Assembly (NCBI GenBank): GCA_949297565.1
Contig: CASFUI010000345.1
Location: 1 to 10,754, forward strand
DNA from: an uncultured Eubacteriales bacterium
GTDB lineage: Bacteria; Bacillota; Clostridia; Lachnospirales; Lachnospiraceae
Length of the DNA stretch: 10,754 nt
Direction: 5' to 3'
Shown here one piece after another: positions 6,411-10,754 of the stretch. Positions within the stretch are counted from its first letter, which is position 1, and each line of letters begins with the position of its first letter. The notes beneath the pieces were generated by a model. It was not told the origin of the DNA, ran no database searches, and worked only from the letters and a program-made list of their open reading frames with translations. A program made the position numbers and the translations under genes.

Positions 6411-6436
6411 CAGATGAGTTTTAATGGTATGAATAT
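6411..6436 (+). repeat. Direct repeat, right copy (relic gene end)
   Basis: This is the second copy of 5827-5852. In frame it reads QMSFNGMNIEEE then TAA (6447-6449), overlapping the ATG at 6449. That is the expected end of a gene translationally coupled to the next one, so this copy is probably the original 3' end of the 448-residue gene, cut off from its body by the cassette. Confidence 0.75.
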
Positions 6437-6448
6437 CGAGGAGGAGTA

Positions 6449-6661
6449 ATGTCAATCAACATCAACAGCATATCAGATAAACAGTGCGACAAATGTGAGT
6501 TTGGAATTCTGCTTGGAACTAACAGCAAGGGGCAGCAGGTGCATGGCTGCGGAAGTGAAGAATTTTGTAAAAGAAATATAGATAACAATAAAAATGGAGC
6601 ATACGGGATTCGAACCCGTGACCTTAACAATGCGAATGTTACGCGCTCCCAACTGCGCTAA
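6449..6661 (+). CDS. Small cysteine-rich protein running antisense into tRNA
   Basis: The ATG overlaps the relic stop (TAATG) and follows GAGGAG by five bases, so initiation is credible. Residues 1-49 hold two cysteine pairs, C13-x2-C16 and C34 with C40, that could bind zinc. From about residue 50 onward the reading frame is the complement of tRNA-Ala; the string AYGIRTRDL is a classic artefact of translating a tRNA antisense strand. The true gene was therefore probably truncated, with its 3' end replaced by the tRNA, or the tail is a neutral extension. Not recognised as a named family. Confidence 0.45.
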   Translation: MSININSISDKQCDKCEFGILLGTNSKGQQVHGCGSEEFCKRNIDNNKNGAYGIRTRDLNNANVTRSQLR

Positions 6662-6667
6662 TGCCCC
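6595..6667 (-). tRNA. tRNA-Ala (anticodon CGC)
   Basis: Read on the minus strand the 73 bases fold into a complete cloverleaf. The acceptor stem GGGGCAT/ATGCTCC contains the G3:U70 wobble pair that identifies alanine tRNAs. There is a 4-bp D stem GCGC/GCGC with a normal D loop, a 5-bp anticodon stem TAACA/TGTTA with loop TTCGCAT giving anticodon CGC, a 5-base variable region AGGTC, a T arm ACGGG/CCCGT with TTCGAAT, and discriminator A73. CCA is not encoded. It should decode GCG. It is the only minus-strand gene supported in the window and lies antisense to the small cysteine-rich ORF. Confidence 0.93.
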
Positions 6668-6675
6668 ATGAGGAC

Positions 6676-6703
6676 AGTATAACACTATGGAAAATAAAAT
6701 CAA
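6676..6703 (-). promoter_or_regulatory. Promoter for tRNA-Ala
   Basis: On the minus strand TTGATT (6698-6703) is 16 bases from TATACT (6676-6681), which is preceded by TGT giving an extended -10. Only eight bases separate the -10 from the mature tRNA 5' end, so transcription would begin almost at nucleotide 1 of the tRNA with little or no 5' leader. Confidence 0.6.
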
Positions 6704-6725
6704 TAGGAGGAAAGAGAGGGATAAC

Positions 6726-7082
6726 ATGCAGGAAGTATTTGAGAAGATTATTAAAAAGTTGAAAGAAATTGCTATACAGGAAGATGCTCCAATATATGAA
6801 GGAGATAGAGAATCAGATAATTATATACGGTATAATAACGCAATCGAAGCTGTAGAGCAGGTAGCTGCCGAGTACGACAATGGCTGGATACCATGCAACG
6901 AGAGGTTGCCAGAGGAAAATATTGAAGTAATAGTAACAATTAGCGAAATGGACGGAGGTAATCACACAAGCACATCATGGCTGCAGGATGGTGTGTGGAT
7001 TATTAAGAAAACTCCGTTACAGCCAACAGTTATTGCATGGAAGCCACTGCCAGAGCCATATCAGTCAGAAGTGGAGGGATAA
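6726..7082 (+). CDS. DUF551 domain protein
   Basis: A 118-residue protein whose C-terminal half is a recognisable DUF551 domain: GWIPCNERLPEENIEVIVTI (53-72) opens it, W85 and W91 lie in the middle, and VIAWKPLPEPY (102-112) closes it. This domain is very common in phage accessory regions and has no known biochemical role. The N-terminal 50 residues are helical and charged. ATG 6726 is preferred to the in-frame ATG 6687, since AGAGGG lies five bases before it; 6687 falls inside the tRNA promoter region. It ends two bases before the next start. Confidence 0.72.
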   Translation: MQEVFEKIIKKLKEIAIQEDAPIYEGDRESDNYIRYNNAIEAVEQVAAEYDNGWIPCNERLPEENIEVIVTISEMDGGNHTSTSWLQDGVWIIKKTPLQPTVIAWKPLPEPYQSEVEG

Positions 7083-7083
7083 C

Positions 7084-7785
7084 ATGATTACCTCAGAAGA
7101 AACAAAAAGAATAAAAGCCAGAAACATAAGATACAAAAAACCTATCGTTAAAAATTTAAATCTTGAATTTATCACACAAGATTTATGGAACATACAAGAA
7201 AAATGCGAGGATGTCAGGTGGTATACAGACTCTGATGACGGAAGCGACTCTTTAATAAATGCTTTGGCCGGAGATGAAGATGAAGCTTATGAGTTTAAAA
7301 TGGCATTTGCGGATTTGTGCGCTGAATGCGAAAGAATGTTTTATGACCTGCAGGAAGAATGGGTACCGGATTGCTTTGATATTTTCTTTGTGTCGGCTGG
7401 AGCAGGAGAAACATACGGCGGACTCTTAGGATTTGATGAATGGGAACAGGATTATTTTGGGTTGGATTACTCTGAGGCATTCGCAGAAGATGAAGCAAAA
7501 AGAAAGTTAAAACAAATGACAAAGGATGAGTTAATCACGGCTGCCAGGCAGTGCTTTAAAGTATATGCCGCTTACATAGGGCTGAGAAATCGCTATGACA
7601 GTCTTGCAGCTGCTATTGATATTCTGCGGGACAAGAACACGGGAATATTACAGATTGTGAAGCAAATTGAAGAATTATACGAAGCAGCGAGCAAAAAGCA
7701 GGGAAGTTACGCTGAATATAGCAGAGAGTGGCGAGAATTTGAAAAATACACAGATGCATTGCCACAAGAGGCATGGATATCCTAA
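7084..7785 (+). CDS. Conserved acidic phage protein of unknown function
   Basis: A 233-residue, strongly acidic protein. Blocks that look conserved from memory of clostridial phage proteins include RWYTDSDDG-DSLINALAGDEDEAYEFKM-FADLCAECE (about 45-80), a glycine-rich FFVSAGAGETYGGLLGFDEWEQDYFGL (about 100-125) and a helical KRLK/ELI-AARQC segment, then YDSLAAAIDILRDKNTGIL (about 170-190) leading into a C-terminal helix. No catalytic motif or membrane segment is evident. GGAGGG lies four to five bases before ATG 7084. It has no named domain that I can assign; it is probably soluble and cytoplasmic. Confidence 0.6.
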   Translation: MITSEETKRIKARNIRYKKPIVKNLNLEFITQDLWNIQEKCEDVRWYTDSDDGSDSLINALAGDEDEAYEFKMAFADLCAECERMFYDLQEEWVPDCFDIFFVSAGAGETYGGLLGFDEWEQDYFGLDYSEAFAEDEAKRKLKQMTKDELITAARQCFKVYAAYIGLRNRYDSLAAAIDILRDKNTGILQIVKQIEELYEAASKKQGSYAEYSREWREFEKYTDALPQEAWIS

Positions 7786-7812
7786 GGCGCTGAGAGAAAG
7801 CGAGGGCAGAAA

Positions 7813-8067
7813 ATGAGGTTAATTGATGCTGATAAAATTAATTTTAATGAAGTGTTTAAAGGGCAATCGGACTTTGCAAATGACATAAGGGAAACTGCAC
7901 AAAATTTTATTTCTATACAGCCAACCGTTTATGATGTAGATAAGGTGGTGGAGCAGATTGGAAATATATCAGAGCTGGCAAGACCGGTTGGTTGGACAAC
8001 AAAAGCAGAGATTGTTCGCACAAAAGATGTAATCGAAATCATAAAAGCAGGTGGTGAAGATGAATAG
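7813..8067 (+). CDS. Small 'RLIDAD' phage protein
   Basis: An 84-residue protein beginning MRLIDADKI, a start typical of many small clostridial phage proteins. A middle segment ISIQPTVYDVDKVVEQI matches the usual second half (I-x-x-QPTVYDVDKVVEQL) and the end is helical. Function is unknown. The ATG is six bases after CGAGGG, and the 3' end overlaps the next gene by eight bases, suggesting coupled translation. Confidence 0.6.
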   Translation: MRLIDADKINFNEVFKGQSDFANDIRETAQNFISIQPTVYDVDKVVEQIGNISELARPVGWTTKAEIVRTKDVIEIIKAGGEDE

Positions 8068-8605
8068 ACGGGAAACAACAGACTTTTTAAGCAAATTACT
8101 TGTAGAAGATAAATTTAACGGAATGGGGAAATATTGGGCAAGAGAAGTCAGCATAGACTATGGAACAAGGGATGTAAAACGAGTTGATTTTATGCAATTT
8201 ATTCCGCCTAGTCAATGCTCTATATCTGACATAGAAAAAGGACAGTTTGTATGTTACGAAATTAAAAGCTGCAAAGAAGATGTTTACAGCGGAAACGGGT
8301 TGAATTTTTTCGGAGAGAAGAACTACATAGTTACAACAATTCAGTGCTATAAAGACTTATTGCCGGACCTCGGAGACGGAACATTTAAAAGGCATTTGCT
8401 TGCCTTTCCGCATTCGTCACAATATTTTGGGATAATAGTTGCTATTCCATTCATGTCAGATATAGCTGGTGAATTTGAAAATCCGACGGATATTACAGAG
8501 GATATTAAGTGGGAGCTGCGTATTATACAACAATGCAGACCGGGCTTGAGAAAACGGTCAATGACAGAATTATTATTCTGCATGTTAAGAAGCGGAAAAA
8601 ATTAG
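8060..8605 (+). CDS. Conserved phage protein, possible PD-(D/E)XK nuclease fold
   Basis: A 181-residue protein. After the N-terminal RRETTDFLSKLLVEDKF helix comes the strand KRVDFMQF with D43, then FVCYEIKSC with E67-I-K69 and a following K72/E73; the D...ExK spacing and strand pattern resemble the core of PD-(D/E)XK nucleases (compare MmcB/VRR-like proteins). NFFGEKNYIV and RPGLRKRSMTELLFCMLRSG look conserved within a phage-specific family. Nuclease activity is an inference from a short motif only. ATG 8060 was chosen over GTG 8051 or 8054 because the G-rich AGGTGGTG lies just upstream of 8060. It is followed by a small cysteine-rich gene 16 bases later. Confidence 0.55.
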   Translation: MNRRETTDFLSKLLVEDKFNGMGKYWAREVSIDYGTRDVKRVDFMQFIPPSQCSISDIEKGQFVCYEIKSCKEDVYSGNGLNFFGEKNYIVTTIQCYKDLLPDLGDGTFKRHLLAFPHSSQYFGIIVAIPFMSDIAGEFENPTDITEDIKWELRIIQQCRPGLRKRSMTELLFCMLRSGKN

Positions 8606-8621
8606 ATAGGAGGCAGAGAGT

Positions 8622-8774
8622 ATGATAGAAATTAAAGAAAATAAAAAAGGTACAGGTGTTAAAAAAGATTGCTTTGCATACAGAACTACATGCAGAGGTG
8701 AGAAGTGTGTTGCACTTACAAAATTATTCTGCGAAGAAGAAAATTGCAAGTTTTATCAGCCAAAGAAAAAGTAA
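8622..8774 (+). CDS. 50-residue cysteine-rich protein
   Basis: ATG 8622 is eight bases after a perfect AGGAGG (8608-8613) and the frame closes at TAA 8772-8774. After a lysine-rich start, the protein has five cysteines in the order DCFAY, TTCRG, EKCVALT, LFCEEENC and KFYQ, a pattern common in tiny Firmicutes phage proteins and suggestive of one zinc site. Function unknown. It is the last gene before the palindrome and hairpin that separate this operon from the late regulator. Confidence 0.62.
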   Translation: MIEIKENKKGTGVKKDCFAYRTTCRGEKCVALTKLFCEEENCKFYQPKKK

Positions 8775-8775
8775 A

Positions 8776-8791
8776 GTTGCACCGGTGCAAC
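8776..8791. promoter_or_regulatory. Perfect 16-bp palindrome
   Basis: GTTGCACCGGTGCAAC equals its own reverse complement and lies two bases after the stop of the cysteine-rich gene. The absence of a loop favours a dimeric protein-binding site (operator) over a hairpin. The protein that would bind it is unknown. Confidence 0.5.
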
Positions 8792-8796
8792 AAAAA

Positions 8797-8835
8797 GGAA
8801 GCCTGCAAATCCCAATCAGACAGGCTTCCTTCTCC
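8797..8835 (+). terminator. Terminator-like hairpin, weak T tract
   Basis: A perfect 9-bp stem GGAAGCCTG (8797-8805) / CAGGCTTCC (8821-8829) with a 15-base loop is followed by TTCTCCC on the + strand. The A run before it (8792-8796) gives a T5 tract on the minus strand, so it fits a bidirectional terminator whose + tail has decayed. It closes the accessory operon. Confidence 0.6.
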
Positions 8836-8844
8836 CATACATAT

Positions 8845-8858
8845 CGAACAAATGTATT
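8845..8858. promoter_or_regulatory. Possible LexA/DinR box
   Basis: CGAACAAATGTATT matches the Gram-positive SOS box consensus CGAACRNRYGTTYC at 12 of 14 positions. It lies 44 bases before the late regulator start, in the interval where its promoter should be. No clear -35/-10 pair was found there, so this is only a candidate. Confidence 0.3.
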
Positions 8859-8901
8859 GTAGCATAAAGAATTTGATATGGCAATGGGAGGAAATTAGTT
8901 T

Positions 8902-9345
8902 ATGGCAGCAGGCATAAAGGAAGCACTTATACAATATTGTGACATCAGGGAGGAGATAAAAGACATCCGGGCGCGCATAGAAAACTTAGAAGAGCAAATT
9001 AAAACAATAGAACAAAGAGGATATATCAAGGACACAGTAAAAGGCGGATCAGGTGGAACACAACACTTTGTAATAGAAGGGTGTCCTTACCCTGAGTACA
9101 CGCATAAAAAGACACTTCTTTTAATCAGGCGGCGATGTCTTAAGGAACGCGAACTTAAACTGCTTGAGCTGACAAATGAAGTTGAGCAATACATAAACGA
9201 AATACAGGACAGCCGGACGCGTCGTATGATTACGTACAGATTTTTAGATAATCTGACATGGCTTCAAGTGGCTAACAGAATGGGAGGAATGCATACGGCG
9301 GATAGTTGCAGAACAGCAGTGCGAAGATTTTTAAAAGAAACATAA
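8902..9345 (+). CDS. Sigma-region-4-like late transcription regulator
   Basis: A 147-residue protein. Residues about 10-40 form a charged coiled coil (IREEIKDIRARIENLEEQIKTIE), a second helical pair spans about 70-100, and the C-terminus (QDSRTRRMITYRFLDNLTW, then QVANRM and DSCRTAVRRFLKE) is a helix-turn-helix of the sigma-70 region 4 / ArpU-RinA type. Proteins of this size and layout sit just upstream of the packaging genes in Firmicutes phages and activate late transcription. GGGAGG lies ten bases before ATG 8902. A candidate target, the repeat-containing promoter at 9351-9380, begins immediately downstream, consistent with control of the terminase operon. The role is inferred from family and position. 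Confidence 0.68.
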   Translation: MAAGIKEALIQYCDIREEIKDIRARIENLEEQIKTIEQRGYIKDTVKGGSGGTQHFVIEGCPYPEYTHKKTLLLIRRRCLKERELKLLELTNEVEQYINEIQDSRTRRMITYRFLDNLTWLQVANRMGGMHTADSCRTAVRRFLKET

Positions 9346-9350
9346 AACAT

Positions 9351-9380
9351 GTTCGTTTTGTCCGTTTTAAAAGTGATAAT
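9351..9380 (+). promoter_or_regulatory. Candidate late promoter with direct repeat at -35
   Basis: Two adjacent 9-base repeats, GTTCGTTTT (9351-9359) and GTCCGTTTT (9360-9368), are followed six bases later by GATAAT (9375-9380). The -35 position (9352-9357, TTCGTT) is a poor sigma-70 match and coincides with the repeats, the arrangement expected of an activator-dependent promoter. It starts six bases after the late regulator stop. Confidence 0.5.
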
Positions 9381-9405
9381 ATTTAAGCTGGAACAATAAT
9401 ACAAG

Positions 9406-9455
9406 AAAGAGCGGAAAGTCAAGTTGTTAAACGGCATTGGTTATCCGCTCTTTTT
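9406..9455 (+). terminator. Intrinsic terminator shortly after the late promoter
   Basis: A perfect 10-bp stem AAAGAGCGGA (9406-9415) / TCCGCTCTTT (9444-9453) with a 28-base loop ends in a run of five T (9451-9455). A transcript starting near 9387 would end after about 70 nucleotides unless the terminator is overcome. Confidence 0.68.
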
Positions 9456-9528
9456 GCATGTATTTTCAACCTCCCACCTAGCACATGAACTCCATGGCGC
9501 TGGGCTAATGCGTAAGAAAGGGGCGGCT

Positions 9529-9813
9529 ATGAAAGAATGGGCTAAAAAGTTCTATCACAGCAAGAGCTGGATAGACACAAGACAGGCATATCTAATATCG
9601 CGGCATTACTTATGTGAGCGATGCGGCGAGCCCGCTAAGGTTGTGCATCACAAGAAGCATCTAAGCAAGAAGAATATAAACAACCCAAACATAGCACTCA
9701 ACTGGGACAACCTCGAGGCATTGTGCCAAGATTGCCACAACAAAGAGCATCATGCGGCAGCAGACACAAGGTGCTACAGCTTTGACGCTGACGGCAATGT
9801 TATAGCACGCTAA
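9529..9813 (+). CDS. HNH endonuclease, terminase-associated
   Basis: A 94-residue HNH endonuclease of the type encoded next to terminase genes in HK97-like phages. Metal-binding and catalytic residues are all present: C29-x2-C32, H40-H41 (catalytic His in the strand VVHH), N61 in WDNLEAL, C66-x2-C69 and H70, with EHH at 73-75. Such proteins act with the large terminase during cutting of concatemeric DNA in several cos phages. ATG 9529 is used because AAAGGGG lies five bases upstream and family members begin MKEWAKKFY; ATG 9508 is an in-frame alternative, while the TTG at 9424 falls inside the terminator loop. A 160-base noncoding stretch follows before the terminase genes. Confidence 0.88.
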   Translation: MKEWAKKFYHSKSWIDTRQAYLISRHYLCERCGEPAKVVHHKKHLSKKNINNPNIALNWDNLEALCQDCHNKEHHAAADTRCYSFDADGNVIAR

Positions 9814-9973
9814 AGAGAGAGCTTGATATTTACGCATTAGCTTAGCGCTGCATATCCCCCCTATCTAAATTTTTGATTTAGTCGGCAGAGACCGAGGAGA
9901 GACCTTCAAAAAACTCTGCAGGGTCGCGCGTACGTGGTGTAGGGGGTGTGGTGTGCGAGAGCGAGGCGAAAAA
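9814..9973 (+). other. Noncoding region before terminase, candidate cos site
   Basis: No gene is supported here. The stretch holds a C6 run (9856-9861), purine-rich and pyrimidine-rich patches, then CTGCAGGGTCGCGCGTACG (about 9915-9933) and a G-rich GTGT-repeat segment up to the small terminase. Dense GC structure between an HNH gene and the terminase small subunit is where cos sites of HK97-like phages usually lie. The cut position cannot be read from the sequence. Confidence 0.4.
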
Positions 9974-10327
9974 ATGGCAACAAAGAAAGAGTATACGAAA
10001 GAAGAGAAGATTAAAAAAGAAAAAAACAGACTTAAGGGCATTTTTAAAAATCTTGATGAAAATAAAAGAAAACTCGTTACGCCACTTATCGAAAAGGCTG
10101 CCTTCATGTCTGTTGAGCTCGATATTTTGCAAGATAATATACAAGTAAATGGCTGGACGTCGAAGTACCAGAACGGAGCAAACCAATGGGGCGAAAAGCG
10201 AAGTCCGGAGGCAGACGCTTATATAGCTTTAAGCAAGAATTATACGACGATTATCAAACAATTAACCGAGCTTGCGCCACCAGCGGAACGCAAAAAAAGT
10301 AGGCTTGCGCTGCTGCGCGAGGAGTAA
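9974..10327 (+). CDS. Terminase small subunit (P27-like)
   Basis: A 117-residue protein that should recognise phage DNA and recruit the large terminase for packaging. It has a lysine-rich N-terminus (1-25), a helical core LVTPLIEKAAFMSVELDILQ, the segment GANQWGEKRSPEADAYIALSKNY, which matches the N-G-x2-Q-x-G-x-K-x-SP pattern of P27-family small terminases, and a C-terminal IIKQLTEL-APP tail. ATG 9974 is preferred over GTG 9953, with GCGAGG about seven bases upstream. It lies six bases before the large subunit and just after the HNH gene, the standard packaging-module order. Confidence 0.78.
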   Translation: MATKKEYTKEEKIKKEKNRLKGIFKNLDENKRKLVTPLIEKAAFMSVELDILQDNIQVNGWTSKYQNGANQWGEKRSPEADAYIALSKNYTTIIKQLTELAPPAERKKSRLALLREE

Positions 10328-10333
10328 GTATAA

Positions 10334-10754
10334 GTGCCGTATAAAAGTTACATTCACGAGTATTACGCGAAGATTGCAAGTGGCGCAATTATAGCAGGTA
10401 AATGGATATTAGCAATTTATAAAATACTCGTAGAAGGACTGGAAAAACAAGATTTTTTTTACAATCCCAAAAAGGCTAACAAGGCTATTAGATTTATCGA
10501 AAATTTTTGCCACCACAGCAAAGGCAGGAGCGATTTACTAAAGCTAGAACTGTGGCAAAAAGCTATAGTTTGCGCGATATTTGGCATTGTAGACAACCAA
10601 AATATAAGAATTTTTCGCGAAATTTTTATAGTTATCGGACGAAAAAACGGCAAAAGTTTATTTGCAAGCGCGATTATAGCATATATGGCATATATCGAGC
10701 GGGAGTATGGGCAGGAAATATACTGTTTAGCACCAAAGCTAGACCAAGCGGCAC
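10334..10754 (+). CDS. Terminase large subunit, N-terminal part
   Basis: The 5' part (about 140 codons) of a Terminase_1-type ATPase/nuclease that drives DNA into the prohead. The diagnostic Walker A variant G102-R-K-N-G-K-S108 is present, preceded by LKLELWQKAIVCAIFG and followed by an Ala/Ile helix and IYCLAPKLDQAA, as in this family. GTG 10334 is the first possible start, because an in-frame TAA ends immediately before it, and GAGGAG (10319-10324) lies nine bases upstream. Walker B and the RNase H-like nuclease domain are beyond the window edge. Confidence 0.88.
   Translation, partial: MPYKSYIHEYYAKIASGAIIAGKWILAIYKILVEGLEKQDFFYNPKKANKAIRFIENFCHHSKGRSDLLKLELWQKAIVCAIFGIVDNQNIRIFREIFIVIGRKNGKSLFASAIIAYMAYIEREYGQEIYCLAPKLDQAA

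Noticed and set aside
6595..6667. tRNA as the prophage attachment site (att) of this phage
   Set aside because: It lies between replication and packaging genes with phage genes on both sides and no integrase nearby; it looks like a phage-borne tRNA. No flanking repeat of its 3' end was seen in the window.
8656..8917. Open frames at 8656-8862 and 8705-8917
   Set aside because: They overlap the 50-residue cysteine-rich gene (which has the ribosome-binding site), run through the palindrome and hairpin, and have low-complexity translations.
9424..9528. TTG start at 9424 for the HNH gene
   Set aside because: The TTG lies in the loop of the intrinsic terminator and has no ribosome-binding site. 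The resulting 35-residue extension is not typical of HNH proteins, whereas ATG 9529 has AAAGGGG and matches usual family starts.
9878..10186. Minus-strand open frames opposite the cos-like region and small terminase
   Set aside because: Phe/Leu-rich shadows of a Lys/Glu-rich gene, with no ribosome-binding site and no family resemblance.

Overview
The window is part of a tailed-phage genome, most likely a prophage of a low-to-mid GC Gram-positive bacterium in the class Clostridia (Lachnospiraceae/Oscillospirales-like gut bacteria). The evidence is the strong AGGAGG ribosome-binding sites, extended -10 promoters, tight co-directional packing of small genes with frequent ATGA/TAATG overlaps, and protein families familiar from clostridial phages. 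No host gene, integrase, repressor or lysis gene lies in the window. Apart from one tRNA, all supported genes are on the + strand.

Region 1 (1-5859) is an early/replication and accessory operon. It runs from an HUH-type (Y1) rolling-circle-like Rep, open at the left edge, to an RNase H-fold protein lacking most catalytic acids, a small HNH/zinc protein, a zinc-ribbon protein, a Lar-like restriction-alleviation protein, an AcrIIA9/PcfK-like protein (candidate Cas9 inhibitor), a PcfJ-domain protein, and a 448-residue DUF3102-like protein with four tandem 24-residue repeats. Lar-like and AcrIIA9-like genes 20 bases apart look like a counter-defence pair embedded in replication genes.

Region 2 (about 5827-6670) is the most unusual part. 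An AT-rich cassette with its own extended -10 promoter, a two-helix membrane protein gene (apparently frameshifted near its start) and a terminator is bounded by a perfect 16-bp inverted repeat. Outside that lies a 26-bp near-identical direct repeat of the 3' end of the upstream gene. The copy right of the cassette still encodes a gene end that overlaps the next start (TAATG), so the cassette appears to have been inserted at the 3' end of the 448-residue gene. Next to it is a complete tRNA-Ala with anticodon CGC on the minus strand, with its own promoter, lying antisense to the 3' part of a small ORF.

Region 3 (6726-8774) holds small accessory genes: a DUF551 protein, an acidic conserved phage protein of unknown role, an 'RLIDAD' protein, a possible PD-(D/E)XK-fold protein, and a 50-residue cysteine-rich protein.

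Region 4 (8776-10754) is the switch to late genes: a palindrome and a hairpin, a LexA-box-like site, a sigma-region-4-like late regulator, a candidate late promoter with a direct repeat at -35, an intrinsic terminator just downstream (a promoter-leader-terminator layout reminiscent of lambda pR'/tR'), an HNH endonuclease, a G/C-tract-rich noncoding region that is a plausible cos site, and the small and large terminase subunits. The large subunit runs off the right edge. All family names come from recognition of residue patterns and were not confirmed by database search.
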